64,000 nt of DNA from Pseudomonas sp. FP1742 (GCF_030687145.1 NZ_CP117460.1:1922001-1986000); one strand, 5' to 3'. Shown: positions 44,600-54,425, numbered from the stretch's first letter. The notes: generated by a model not told the origin, from the letters alone. A program made the numbers and translations.

Positions 44600-47500
44600 C
44601 AACCCCAACGGATCAACCCAACCCGCCGGATTGCGCGTGTACTGATACCCGTTTAACCCGCCCGCCAACTTGCTCGGATCCGGGGTCAAATACCGCCCGA
44701 CATCCGGATTGTAGTAGCGATGCCGGTTGTAATGCAGGCCGGTTTCCGCGTCGAAATACTGCCCTTGAAATCGCAACGGCTGATCGAGCACCTGATGGGT
44801 GTCGCGGTTGAGGCGGGTGAGGCGGCCATAGGCGGTGTATCGGGCGGCCCAGATGATGTCGCCGCTGTAGTCGGTGAGTTCTTGCGGGGTGCCGAGGTGG
44901 TCGAGTTGGTAATAAAACGGGCAGGCCTTGCGCGGGCCTTTTCCGTCGAGCATGGCCAGCGGGCGGAAGCTGCCCGGCTCGTAGACGTAGCTGCGGTAAT
45001 GCTCGCGGCTGCTTTCAGCGACAAGGTTGTCGCCCTGCCAGAAAAACTCGGTGGTTTTGCCGTCGACGGTTTTGGCAATGCGACGGCCGAAAGCGTCATA
45101 GCGATAAGTTGAGCAACGACCGTCCGGGGTGGTGACACCGACCAACCGGTGCTGGCAGTCATAACGGTACTCGGTGACCAGTTTCTGCGCGGTGCCACGG
45201 CGTTCGCGGATCAGGTTGCCGAAGGCGTCGTAGTCGAAGTGGCAGTCGCCATGCATCAACAGGCGGTTGCCTTTGACGGTGGCCGGGCCCGGGCGGTCCT
45301 GCATCAGCAGGTTGCCGGCCGGGTCGTGGGCGAAGCTTTCCGGTGGCTGGTCGCGAGAGTGGCGCACGCGGATCAGCCGATTCAACGCGTCGTACTGGTA
45401 GCTACGTTGGCCATGGCGGGTGTCGGCGATGTGGTCGAGATTGCCATTGAGGCTGTAGGCATAGTCGCGGCGATACAGCGGATATTGGTGTTGGCCGACG
45501 GCGTGGGCCTTCAGGCGACCCTGTTCGTCGTAGGCATATTCACTGAGCAACAGACCCTGTTGACGCTGCTGTTCGCGGCCGAAGGCAAATTGGTGGCTGG
45601 TGAGGCGTGCGCCGTTAAGGTCAATGGCCGTCAGCGCGCCGCCCTTGGCGTGGTGATAATCGAGTTTGCTGCCGTCCGGCAGGCGTAGGCGGTTGAGCTG
45701 GCCGCAGGCGTCGTAGCCATAACGCAAGGTGCCCCAGCCCTGGTGTTCGGTGATCAGGCGGTCCTGTTGGTCGTATTCGAATTCCAGCGGATGATCGTGG
45801 CCGTCGTCGACGCTGGTCAGTCGGCCCAGCGAGTCGTAGCGGTACGCGACCTGAGTCCTGTCGGGCAGGGTCTTGACCAACAGGCGTCCGGCCGAATCCC
45901 GTTGATAGCCCGTGACCAGCTGCGAGCCGTCGTCGCCGAACTCGGTTTTCTCCAGCAGGTGGCCGTTGAGGTCGTAGGCATACGCGGTACGCCGGCCGTC
46001 GAAACCGGTTTCCTGTCGGATCAAGCCGTTGGGCGTGTAGTCCAGCCGATATTTTTCGCCGGATTCGTTCTCGATTTCCGTGAGCAGCAGCTGCGCGTTG
46101 TCGTAGCGGTACTGGAGCTGGGTGCCGTCGGGGTTGATCCGGCGGCTGACCAGGTGCAGGTCGTCGGCGTATTCGTAGCGGGTGACGCGGCCCAGTTCAT
46201 CCCGTTCAGCGGTTATCTTGCCGTAGGCGTTGTAACTGAACCCGCGGGTGGCCCCGGTAGGCAACGTCGTCTGGATCAGTCGGCCGACGGCATCCCATTG
46301 GTACTGGGTGACTGCACCGTGTTCGTCCTGACGGGTAATCTGCCGCCCCAGCGCATCGTAGGAAAAACGTCGTTGCCCGCCGTCCGGCAGTGTTTCCTCA
46401 AGCAACTGCCCCAAGGCATTCCAGACAAAGACATGCCGACTGGTGTCCGGGTAGCGGACCGACAACAGCCGGCCCTGAGGGTCGTAGTGGTAATGGGTGA
46501 CCTGACCGTTCGGATCGGTCGCCTCGGTGACGTCACCCTGAGCATTGCGCTGGTATTTCCACACCGCTTGGCCGCGATAGCGCGCATGCAGGAAACCGTG
46601 GCGATACTCGTAGGCCGTCGGCTCGTCTTCCGGTGGAATCAGCGCCACCAGCCGACCGACGTCGTCGTAGCGGTATTCGGTGACGGCTCCGAGCGGATCC
46701 TGCTCGGCCACCAACCGGCCCTGCTCGTCGTAGGCCTTGAGCTGTTCGCCGCCATCCAGCCCGACCCGGCGCACCAGTCGCGCCCGGTCGTCGTGGACGT
46801 AAACTTCTTCGCTGCCGTCGATGTTCTGGACCGTGACGCTGCCCTGGTCATCCCAGACATAGCGCGTGTCCATCTGTGAAAACGACGCCCAGTGGCGAAT
46901 ACATCTGGCCGCCTTGCCGGACCGTTGCCATTCCCAGTAGAAACTCGCGCCGCCGGCCAGTTGCCGCTGCAAAATTACGTGGTGGTCGTCGTAGTCGTAG
47001 CGCTCGCTTTCCCCGGCGGCATTGGTCGCCGCGATCAAGCGTTGGCGGGCGTCGTAGCGATAGGAAACCAGTGTCTGCTCTGTACGCCAGGCTTCACCCG
47101 GGACATCGCCGGAGTGAAACGACTGGTATTCGACGGCCACAAGGTGCCTGCGCTCGTAGCAAAACAACAATGAACGCCCGGCACCATTATCGAGGCGCTG
47201 GATGCGCTCCTGGCGGTCGCGGGTGATGCGCAGGCGGTTGTCGTAGGCATCGCTGATCGCCGTCAGACAGCCATTGTGAAAGTGGTAGAAACGCGTGTCG
47301 TCGCCAGCCTGGGCGAGGATCAGTTCTTCGGGTGCATTGCCCAGATAAATCGCCGCGCGCGAGAGGCTGTTATGGATCGCCGGGCGTTGGGCACTGGGCA
47401 GCGGGAAGGGGGTACGGCGGTTTTCGTGGTCGATCCAGATGACCTGATCACCCTCGATCTCCAGTCGATGGGCGAGCGAATGACTCCAGCCAAAACCGAG

Positions 47501-48967
47501 GCCGCAGTCGATCTCGGCGGCGCTGGTGCGATAGAGGCGGGTGAAGTCGAACGGCAGGAGGCCGTCCAGCGAGCCGTCGGTGAGGGTCAGCAGTTCTTCG
47601 CCGGTGACCATCGACACCGGGCAGCCGTTTTTGCAGGTAGACGGCACGCACGTGGCGCTGTCGCCGTTGGGGTTTTTCGCTTGATTCGGTACGTCGTCGT
47701 GAGGTTCGTGACGGCCTAGCCGGGTCATGGCTGTGGACTTGTCGCGAGCAATGGCGACCGGATTGTCCACCCGCACAACGGGTGCGTCGCCGGGACTGAT
47801 TTTTAGCGGAACCGTCGGTGCAGGTTTCAGCGGTGCATTGCGCGCGTTGACCATGAGCGGTTTGAGCGCGCCAGCGTGGGCTGTCAGGTTGGAGTTGGCT
47901 GTCAGTTCAGCCAGTCGCAAACTGGCCGCCGCCAACCACTGCCGAGCCCTTTGGGACTTGATTTTGTCCAGAACTCTGGCGCTCATGCCGAGCTTCAGCC
48001 CCGTAGGACCGGTGAGGCACATCAGCAGGAAGCTGATCAGTATTTCCGTACGAATTTGTGCCACGACTTCGGCGATGTACTGCGGCGGCAACATTCTCAG
48101 CCAACTGCTGAAGGCTGCGAGATGGATGAACATCAATGGCTCATCGCTCAACATCAGCAGCACGTTGGCGATGGTGTCAGCCGAAGCGTTCAGCAGCGTC
48201 TCAAGCTCGCCTTGGGTCAGGTACTCAAGGAGTTTTTCGCTGTTGCCTTGCAGGTCCGCCATCAGCGCGTAGACCTGTTTCACGTCATCCCATAATCCGT
48301 GCAGCGAATGTTCGAAGGCGCGCCAGTCGGCCTGCTGCAACAGGCCGTAGCGCCGGGTGAACCCTGCTTCGGAAAACTCTGCCCACAACGCCTGGAATTC
48401 GCTTTTCCATTCGTTGCGCAACCAGCCTTCCAGCTCGCCGATCACGCCTTGATAGGAGGCGTAGAGTGCTTTGACGTGTTCAGTGGAAACATCGGGGAAG
48501 AAGGTGATGCGATAGCGCTGGCCGCGCCAGCATTCGGGGATTTCGAGGATGCCGCTGGGGCCGATGGTTTTGTGGACGGGCTCGCCGAATGTGAGTTCAC
48601 CATTACGCTGCGAGATAACCGGCTCGAGCATTACAGGCGTATCGCCAATGGGCACGAAACGGGCGGCTTCAAACATATGCACCAGGGTCAACGGACCGCT
48701 GGCCGGGCACATGGCGAGTGTCGAACTGACAGGGGCGGTGGACTCTTTCGGCGCGCTGAGCCGGACTTCGTTACCGACCTTGAACACTTGCTCGACGTTC
48801 AGCGCCCCACCGGTCCAGAACTTTTCCGCCCAGGCCTCGTAGTCGTTGAGGCAGAGTCGGAAATCACCGAGCAGCGCTTCGATGTCCGGCTGTTCGGGGT
48901 TCATGGCGGCGACCACCAGCAAGCCGATGGCATTGTTCAAGGCCAGGACCTTGTCAGGTTCGAACAT
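44102..48967 (-). CDS. Rhs polymorphic toxin with C-terminal ADP-ribosyltransferase tip
   Basis: A 1621-residue Rhs protein. The first ~420 residues are helical with a hydrophobic stretch (EILISFLLMCLTGPTG); a DUF6531-like entry (CPVSMVTGEELLTLTDGS), many YD repeats and the closing RYLTPDPSKLAGG and DPLGL cleavage motif near residue 1456 follow. The 165-residue tip has low GC and the R-S-E triad of ADP-ribosyltransferases: R1499 in YLYRGDSR, STS in NFVSTSPK, and E1584/E1586 in NEREIAI. The ATG at 48967 is preferred over a GTG two codons upstream. No PAAR domain is visible. Confidence 0.9.
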   Translation of the reverse strand: MFEPDKVLALNNAIGLLVVAAMNPEQPDIEALLGDFRLCLNDYEAWAEKFWTGGALNVEQVFKVGNEVRLSAPKESTAPVSSTLAMCPASGPLTLVHMFEAARFVPIGDTPVMLEPVISQRNGELTFGEPVHKTIGPSGILEIPECWRGQRYRITFFPDVSTEHVKALYASYQGVIGELEGWLRNEWKSEFQALWAEFSEAGFTRRYGLLQQADWRAFEHSLHGLWDDVKQVYALMADLQGNSEKLLEYLTQGELETLLNASADTIANVLLMLSDEPLMFIHLAAFSSWLRMLPPQYIAEVVAQIRTEILISFLLMCLTGPTGLKLGMSARVLDKIKSQRARQWLAAASLRLAELTANSNLTAHAGALKPLMVNARNAPLKPAPTVPLKISPGDAPVVRVDNPVAIARDKSTAMTRLGRHEPHDDVPNQAKNPNGDSATCVPSTCKNGCPVSMVTGEELLTLTDGSLDGLLPFDFTRLYRTSAAEIDCGLGFGWSHSLAHRLEIEGDQVIWIDHENRRTPFPLPSAQRPAIHNSLSRAAIYLGNAPEELILAQAGDDTRFYHFHNGCLTAISDAYDNRLRITRDRQERIQRLDNGAGRSLLFCYERRHLVAVEYQSFHSGDVPGEAWRTEQTLVSYRYDARQRLIAATNAAGESERYDYDDHHVILQRQLAGGASFYWEWQRSGKAARCIRHWASFSQMDTRYVWDDQGSVTVQNIDGSEEVYVHDDRARLVRRVGLDGGEQLKAYDEQGRLVAEQDPLGAVTEYRYDDVGRLVALIPPEDEPTAYEYRHGFLHARYRGQAVWKYQRNAQGDVTEATDPNGQVTHYHYDPQGRLLSVRYPDTSRHVFVWNALGQLLEETLPDGGQRRFSYDALGRQITRQDEHGAVTQYQWDAVGRLIQTTLPTGATRGFSYNAYGKITAERDELGRVTRYEYADDLHLVSRRINPDGTQLQYRYDNAQLLLTEIENESGEKYRLDYTPNGLIRQETGFDGRRTAYAYDLNGHLLEKTEFGDDGSQLVTGYQRDSAGRLLVKTLPDRTQVAYRYDSLGRLTSVDDGHDHPLEFEYDQQDRLITEHQGWGTLRYGYDACGQLNRLRLPDGSKLDYHHAKGGALTAIDLNGARLTSHQFAFGREQQRQQGLLLSEYAYDEQGRLKAHAVGQHQYPLYRRDYAYSLNGNLDHIADTRHGQRSYQYDALNRLIRVRHSRDQPPESFAHDPAGNLLMQDRPGPATVKGNRLLMHGDCHFDYDAFGNLIRERRGTAQKLVTEYRYDCQHRLVGVTTPDGRCSTYRYDAFGRRIAKTVDGKTTEFFWQGDNLVAESSREHYRSYVYEPGSFRPLAMLDGKGPRKACPFYYQLDHLGTPQELTDYSGDIIWAARYTAYGRLTRLNRDTHQVLDQPLRFQGQYFDAETGLHYNRHRYYNPDVGRYLTPDPSKLAGGLNGYQYTRNPAGWVDPLGLSECPGGDGCKKPSFGDEDPTGKVGVDQGDAELPSHTEEKYLYRGDSRHPDEVFYQGFKTKGDSNNLLLHSLDSNNPPSNFVSTSPKREVGIDFATKFNTRSGFLYTMRMIPGRDLIKELGKKYKFSNEREIAIQGGIKREDILGVTPIGADGRPTSYTTLNPNRK

Positions 48968-49230
48968 TCGCACTCCCTCGCGCTGATCAATTTGGAGCGA
49001 GAGACTTTGCGTGGGATCTGCAAGGAAAGAAGTCGGGAAAGGAGGTGTTTGGTGTAGGGGAAATCGCTAAATCATCGCGGGCGCCTCGACACAGGTTTTT
49101 TGTATCCGCCGGGCATTGCCCGTTGCTCCCGACCGGCCGCGCTGGCTATGCTGCTGAACCCTTTAATTCATCACGGATCCGGCTGTGCCTGAGTCGCCCG
49201 GGGATGTCATGAGAAAACGGATCAGATGCG

Positions 49231-49926
49231 ATGAGTGCACCCTTGGATGAGTTCGGTCCGATCAAGGCCGTGATTTTCGATATGGACGGTTTGCTGCTGG
49301 ACACCGAGGGCATATACACCGAAGTCACGTCCATCATTGCCGAGCGTTATGGGCGCACCTTCGACTGGAGCGTCAAACAGAACATCATTGGCCGTGGCGC
49401 GGGTGATCTGGCGCGCTATGTAGTCGAGGCGCTGGACCTGCCGATCACCGCCGAAGAGTTTCTGGTGATCCGCGAGCCGCTGATGCGCGAGCGTTTTCCG
49501 ACAGCACTGGCGATGCCCGGCGCAGAGGAGCTGGTTCGGCACTTGAAAGCCAACAACATTCCTATCGCGGTGGGCACCAGTTCTTCGCGTCAGTCGTTCG
49601 GCCAGAAAACCACCTTGCACCGCGACTGGTTCGCGCTGTTCGACTTCATCGTCACGGCTGACGACCCGGAAGTGGGCGCGGCGAAACCGGCGCCGGATAT
49701 TTTCCTGACAGCGGCACGGCGCCTGGGTATCGCGCCCCGGGATTGTCTGGTGTTCGAGGATTCACCGTTCGGCGTCACTGCAGCCAAAGCGGCGGGGATG
49801 ACGGCGATTGCGGTACCGGATGCGGCGATGGCCGACGAAAAATACGCACACGCCGATGGCATTCTTCGTACGTTGAAGGCATTCAAGCCCAGCGCATGTG
49901 GCTTGCCGGCGCTTGAATGGGCCTGA
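49231..49926 (+). CDS. HAD-family phosphatase (beta-phosphoglucomutase-like)
   Basis: A 231-residue HAD-IA hydrolase. The catalytic motif is FDMDGLLLDTEG near residues 15-26, motif II is VGTSSSRQS, and motif III/IV are KPAPDIFL and VFEDSPFGVTAAKAAG. The substrate is not resolved; sugar phosphates or pseudouridine 5-phosphate are likely for this subfamily. It is convergent with the SDR gene, sharing a bidirectional terminator. Confidence 0.88.
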   Translation: MSAPLDEFGPIKAVIFDMDGLLLDTEGIYTEVTSIIAERYGRTFDWSVKQNIIGRGAGDLARYVVEALDLPITAEEFLVIREPLMRERFPTALAMPGAEELVRHLKANNIPIAVGTSSSRQSFGQKTTLHRDWFALFDFIVTADDPEVGAAKPAPDIFLTAARRLGIAPRDCLVFEDSPFGVTAAKAAGMTAIAVPDAAMADEKYAHADGILRTLKAFKPSACGLPALEWA

Positions 49927-49947
49927 CCATTCGATAATCCCAGACAC

Positions 49948-49985
49948 AAAAAAACGCCGGCAATCGAGTGCCGGCGTTTTTGTTT
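49948..49985. terminator. Bidirectional terminator
   Basis: The stem ACGCCGGC/GCCGGCGT has an A run on one side and a T run on the other, so it can stop transcription from both sides. Confidence 0.85.
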
Positions 49986-50000
49986 CAATCGAGCGATATA

Positions 50001-50747
50001 TCAGGCGCCGAAACCACCGTCGATGGTCAGGCTGGCACCGGTGATGTAGCCGGCTTCGGGACCGACAAGGTAGGCGACGAAGCTGGCGATTTCTTCCGCT
50101 TTGCCGTAACGACCCACGGCCATCAGCGGGATCAGGCTTTCGGCGAAGTCACTATCGGCCGGGTTCATGTCGGTGTCGACCGGGCCCGGTTGCACGTTGT
50201 TGATGGTGATGCCCCGTGGGCCGAGGTCGCGAGCCAGGCCTTTGGTCAGGCCGACCAGCGCCGATTTGCTCATGGCATACGGGCCACCACCGGCGAAGGG
50301 CATGCGCTCGGCATTGGTGCTGCCGATGTTGATGATGCGACCGCCTTCGGTCATGTGGCGGGCGGCTTCCTGGGTGGCGATGAACACACTGCGTACGTTG
50401 ATGGCCAAGGTCTGGTCGAAGTCTTCGAGTTTGAAGTCTTCCAGCGGTGCGATGGCCAGGACACCTGCGTTGTTGACCAGGATGTCCAGGCGACCGAAGG
50501 CTTCGACGGTGGCGTTGACGGCACCGCGAATGGCAACGGCATCGGCGCTATCGGCCTTGATGGCCAGGGCTTTGCCGCCGGCGGAGATGATGCTGTTTTG
50601 CAGGTCTTCGGCTTTGGCGGTAGAGCTGACATAGGTGAAGGCAACGGCTGCGCCTTCGGCGGCCAGGCGTTTGACGATGGCGGCACCGATGCCCCGTGAA
50701 CCGCCTTGAATCAGAGCTACTTTGCCGCTGAGGTGTTGAGTGGTCAT
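50001..50747 (-). CDS. SDR-family oxidoreductase
   Basis: A 248-residue NAD(P)-dependent short-chain dehydrogenase. It has the cofactor motif GGSRGIGAAI, NNAGVLAI, the catalytic Ser and YxxxK in GGPYAMSKSALVG, and the C-terminal ITGASLTIDGGFGA. It resembles 3-oxoacyl-reductase-like enzymes. The start at 50747 follows GGAG; longer upstream frames are not credible. It is divergent from a LysR regulator, its probable controller. Confidence 0.88.
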   Translation of the reverse strand: MTTQHLSGKVALIQGGSRGIGAAIVKRLAAEGAAVAFTYVSSTAKAEDLQNSIISAGGKALAIKADSADAVAIRGAVNATVEAFGRLDILVNNAGVLAIAPLEDFKLEDFDQTLAINVRSVFIATQEAARHMTEGGRIINIGSTNAERMPFAGGGPYAMSKSALVGLTKGLARDLGPRGITINNVQPGPVDTDMNPADSDFAESLIPLMAVGRYGKAEEIASFVAYLVGPEAGYITGASLTIDGGFGA

Positions 50748-50871
50748 GTCGATCTCCAGAAGTGCAAGGCGGGCTGCCTTGTTGTTGGAGTCGAGTATCG
50801 GCTTCGCATTACCCTCGGGGTAGACCGTGATTGCTATAGTCTGTGTAAACCAGAAGTTTATAGTGGCGCCT

Positions 50872-51795
50872 ATGGAAACCTTCAGCAGTATCGAATGCTT
50901 CGTGCGCAGCGCCGAGGTCGGTAGCTTCGCCGAAGCCGCGCGGCGCTTGAGTCTGACACCGGCGGCGGTGGGCAAGAGCGTCGCCAAGCTGGAGGCGCGA
51001 CTGGGTGTGCGGCTGTTCCAGCGCAGTACGCGTAGCCTGACGCTGACCGAGGCCGGCCAGCTGTTTCTCGGCGAAGTCAGCGCCAGCCTGCACACGATCC
51101 AGAATGCCGTGGCCAACCTGGCCAGCGCCGAAGGACGTCCGGCGGGAACGCTGAAGGTCAGCATGGGCACGGTGTTCGGGCGTTTGTACATCGTGCCATT
51201 GCTCGGAGAGTTTTTGCGGCGCTTTCCGGCGATCAATCCCGACTGGCATTTCGACAACCGTCAGGTCGACCTGATCGGCCAGGGTTTCGATGCGGCGATT
51301 GGCGGTGGATTCGAACTGCCTCAGGGCGTAGTGGCGCGCAAGCTGACGCCCGCCCATCGAGTGTTGGTGGCTTCAGCCGAGTACCTGGCGGGACACGAGG
51401 CGATCATCGAGCCCGATGACCTCCAGCACCACGACGGCATCTTGATACGGTCGCCGCAGACAGGGCGCGTGCGTTCCTGGCAGTTGACCAGTCGCAACCG
51501 GCAACACAACCCGCTGACGCTCAAGGCGCGGATGACCATGAGCGATTCGGAAGCCGCCTGCGCAATCGCCACTCAGGGTTTAGGCATTGCGTTGGTGAGC
51601 ATGCCATTCGCCGTGGGCTATCTGGACGCCGGGACCTTGCAGCGGGTGTTGCCCGACTGGTACGTCGACGATGGCAACATCTCCATCTATTACGCCGAGC
51701 ACAAACTGCTGCCGGGCAAGACCCGGGCGTTTGTCGATTTCATCATTGAGCAGTTTGCCGAACAGGGGTTGGGGCAGAGATTTAGTGCAGTTTGA
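50872..51795 (+). CDS. LysR-family transcriptional regulator
   Basis: A 307-residue regulator with an N-terminal winged helix (METFSSIECFVRSAEVGSFA, AARRLSLTPAAVGKSVAKLE) and a substrate-binding domain from about residue 90. Divergent by 124 bp from the SDR gene, it fits the common LysR pattern of controlling its neighbour, with likely binding sites in that gap. The inducer is unknown. ATG at 50872 is preferred over an upstream start. Confidence 0.9.
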   Translation: METFSSIECFVRSAEVGSFAEAARRLSLTPAAVGKSVAKLEARLGVRLFQRSTRSLTLTEAGQLFLGEVSASLHTIQNAVANLASAEGRPAGTLKVSMGTVFGRLYIVPLLGEFLRRFPAINPDWHFDNRQVDLIGQGFDAAIGGGFELPQGVVARKLTPAHRVLVASAEYLAGHEAIIEPDDLQHHDGILIRSPQTGRVRSWQLTSRNRQHNPLTLKARMTMSDSEAACAIATQGLGIALVSMPFAVGYLDAGTLQRVLPDWYVDDGNISIYYAEHKLLPGKTRAFVDFIIEQFAEQGLGQRFSAV

Positions 51796-51821
51796 GCTCG
51801 GCTTGGGACCGAGGTGTGGCC

Positions 51822-51913
51822 TTCGCGGGCAAGCCACGCTCCCACAGGGTTTTGTGTTGTGCCAGGGTGATGTGAACGACGCAGAACCTGTGGAAGCGGG
51901 CATGCCCGCGATG
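51822..51913. repeat. Degenerate paired REP
   Basis: Inverted arms 'ttcgcgggcaagccacgctc' and 'tgtggaagcgggcatgcccg' differ by several bases from the intact class elsewhere in the window, so this pair is decaying. Confidence 0.75.
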
Positions 51914-51927
51914 AACGATAACGCGGT

Positions 51928-52656
51928 CTAGCGCCCAAACCGCCCCGGCCAACCCATAATGTTCTTCGGCCGAGGCGTCGCATACGTCCGCACTTTCGAC
52001 GTCGACAACCCCAACCGTACCAGCGATTCGGCAATGGTCACCGCCGCCGTCACGCCATCCACCACCGGTACGCCGGTGCGCCGACGAATCTGTTCATCCA
52101 GCCCGGCCATGCCGCCACAACCCAGGCAAATCACCTCGGCCTTGTCCTCGCTCACCGCCAGTTCCGCCTGGCGGACAATCGCCTCCAGCGCACGCTCTGG
52201 ATCGGACTCCAGCTCCAGCACCGCCAACCCACTGGCCCGCACCGATGCACAACGATCCCAGAGCCCGGACAATTTGAGGCGATCCTCGATCAGCGGCACG
52301 GTGCGGTCCAGGGTAGTGACCACCGAGTAGGCATGGCCGAGGAACATCGCGGTGCTGGCGCCGGCATCGGTGATGTCCACCACTGGAACGTTGAGCAACT
52401 CTTGCAAACCTTCGCGACCGTGCTCGCCATAACCGGCCTGGATCACCGCATCGAAGGGCTGATCGTAGGACATGACCCGGTCCATCACGGCGATGGCGGC
52501 CAGGTAGCTTTCGAAATTGCCTTCAATGGAGTCGGCGCCGAAATGCGGGGTCAAGCCGATGATTTCCGTGCCGGGTGCGGCCACGGATTGCGCTTGACGT
52601 GCGATGGTCTGGGTAATGGATTCGGTGGTGTTGACGTTGACCACGAGAATTCGCAT
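51928..52656 (-). CDS. Asp/Glu/hydantoin racemase-family protein lacking the first catalytic Cys
   Basis: A 242-residue protein of the Asp/Glu racemase superfamily, close to hydantoin/allantoin racemases (HyuE/HpxA). Racemases use two cysteines in ACFGDPG- and GCAGM-like motifs. Here the first reads QAGYGEHG with G75, while the second, CLGCGGM with C180, is intact, a pattern like arylmalonate decarboxylase. The start at 52656 follows AGGACCTCCC. It lies 58 bp downstream of the NCS1 permease, so it probably acts on an imported ureide or hydantoin. Confidence 0.82.
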   Translation of the reverse strand: MRILVVNVNTTESITQTIARQAQSVAAPGTEIIGLTPHFGADSIEGNFESYLAAIAVMDRVMSYDQPFDAVIQAGYGEHGREGLQELLNVPVVDITDAGASTAMFLGHAYSVVTTLDRTVPLIEDRLKLSGLWDRCASVRASGLAVLELESDPERALEAIVRQAELAVSEDKAEVICLGCGGMAGLDEQIRRRTGVPVVDGVTAAVTIAESLVRLGLSTSKVRTYATPRPKNIMGWPGRFGR

Positions 52657-52714
52657 GGGAGGTCCTTTTATAGCGAGTGGTTCTGCGGCCCGGCGTTGCC
52701 GGGCCGCCAGGGGA

Positions 52715-54256
52715 TTAATGGCTGACATTATCGACCGCGATGGCTTCGCCGCTGACATCGGCGTAGTAAGGCTGACGTTTGGCGATGATCAGGTAGAGCA
52801 TCCCTGCAATCCCGGCGCCAATCAGCCAGGAGAATGGCGAGACACTGTCGAAACCTGGCACCAGGGCCAGGACAATGGCGATCAAGGCTGCCGGAATGAA
52901 CGCCGCCACGGCGCGCAAATTGACTCCGTGGCTGTAGTAATAATCGCCATCGGGATCTTCGCTGTACAACTGCGGTACGTTGATCCGACCTTTCCGTACC
53001 TGCCAGTAGTCGACCATGATCACCCCGTACAACGGGCCGAGCAGGGCGCCGAGGCCGGACAGGAAATACACGATCACCAGCGGGCTGTTGTAGAGGTTCC
53101 ACGGCAGGATCAGCACCGCGATGGTCGCGCTGATCAGCCCGGCGCGGCGGAAGGTCAGGTATTTGGGCGCCAGGTTGCTCAGGACAAAGGCCGGGGCGAC
53201 GAAGTTGGCCATGATGTTCACCGCCACGGTGACAATCAGGAACGCCAGGCAACCGAGCACCAGAAAGAAGGTGTTGGGAATCGACGCGATGATCTCGGTC
53301 GGGCTTTCGATGATCCGGCCATTGATCTGAAATTGCGCGCCGCACAGCAGGACCGTGATTGCGGCAAATACCAGAATGTTGACGGGCAGGCCCCAGAAAT
53401 TTCCGACCCGGATGGTCTTGCGGCAGGGGGAGGAGCGGGCGAAGTCGCAGAAATTGAGGATCAGCGTGCCGTAGATCGACAGCCACAAGGCGCCGCCGGC
53501 AAAGATATTGCGCCACATCTCACCGCCACTCAGCGGTTCGCGAATCGACCAGGCGATGGTGGCGTTGGCCTGGAAGTACATCCACCCGGCAAGGGTGGCG
53601 ACGGTCAGCAAAATCACCGGGCCGGCAAACGCCTCGTAGCGCCGCACCATTTCCATGCCATAGGCCAGGATCGCCAACTGCACGAACCAGATCGCCACGA
53701 AACACACCCAACCCAGGCTCGATAGCCCGAGGATTGAGTTGTGGTCGTAATCGGCGAATCCGGGATGCACCGCCGTCAGCAATACGCGAAAGACCACTGA
53801 CGCCAGGTACGTCTGAATCCCGAACCAGGCAATGGCGATAACGGCGCGAATCAATGCGGGAATCTGCGCCCCGTGGATGCCGAAACTGATGCGGCTGATC
53901 ACCGGAAACGGCACACCGGTTTTCTGGCCCATGTAACCGGAAAGGTTCATGAAGCAATACACCATCGCTGCACCGATCCCCAGGGACAACAGAATCTGCC
54001 AGCCGCCCAGGCCCAACGCGTACAAGCCAATGGCGAAAGAGTAGTTGGCAATGTTGTGCACATCGTTTGTCCACAGGGCAAAGATGCTGTAACGACCCCA
54101 GCGCCGACCTTCGGCCTTGGTCGGCGCAAGATCCTTATTGTGCAAGCGGGGGCTGAGCACCACGGGTGGTTGAAACGTTTGATCGTGAATCACAGAGGTG
54201 GAAAGGGAGGAGGGCAGATCCAGCACAATATTGTTATTGGGGAGGCTAGTACGCAT
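52715..54256 (-). CDS. NCS1-family ureide/hydantoin permease
   Basis: A 513-residue inner-membrane transporter of the nucleobase:cation symporter-1 family, about twelve hydrophobic segments after an N-terminal tail, with the early motif ALWTNDVHNIANYSFAIG. Members carry allantoin, hydantoins, uracil or cytosine. The start at 54256 follows AGGAG; an upstream in-frame start at 54343 is less likely. The operator at 54426 and the downstream racemase-like gene point to an allantoin or hydantoin substrate. Confidence 0.88.
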   Translation of the reverse strand: MRTSLPNNNIVLDLPSSLSTSVIHDQTFQPPVVLSPRLHNKDLAPTKAEGRRWGRYSIFALWTNDVHNIANYSFAIGLYALGLGGWQILLSLGIGAAMVYCFMNLSGYMGQKTGVPFPVISRISFGIHGAQIPALIRAVIAIAWFGIQTYLASVVFRVLLTAVHPGFADYDHNSILGLSSLGWVCFVAIWFVQLAILAYGMEMVRRYEAFAGPVILLTVATLAGWMYFQANATIAWSIREPLSGGEMWRNIFAGGALWLSIYGTLILNFCDFARSSPCRKTIRVGNFWGLPVNILVFAAITVLLCGAQFQINGRIIESPTEIIASIPNTFFLVLGCLAFLIVTVAVNIMANFVAPAFVLSNLAPKYLTFRRAGLISATIAVLILPWNLYNSPLVIVYFLSGLGALLGPLYGVIMVDYWQVRKGRINVPQLYSEDPDGDYYYSHGVNLRAVAAFIPAALIAIVLALVPGFDSVSPFSWLIGAGIAGMLYLIIAKRQPYYADVSGEAIAVDNVSH

Positions 54257-54425
54257 TCCGGCAGGCTCCTGAAGCTCATTGCCGCGATGACTGTGCATGA
54301 GCGTGGGCTCGACAAATCTTCGTCGCGGGCGGGAGAGCATCATTGGTTACGGGGCATCTGCAGCCTGTACGGGATAGGGCGCTTCAGGCTTGCGGATCTA
54401 AAGTGTGTGTATGTTTTTGTATTTA

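Noticed and set aside
45743..46879. Long plus-strand frame inside the Rhs gene
   Set aside because: It is an antisense reflection of the YD repeats, with no ribosome site or recognisable domain.
48974..49230. A mobile-element boundary beside the Rhs gene
   Set aside because: I looked for direct repeats, transposase fragments or an attachment site and found none; composition changes only at the toxin tip end.
52604..53725. 373-codon plus-strand frame
   Set aside because: It is the reverse of the NCS1 permease with Gln/Asp/His-rich composition, typical of shadow frames.
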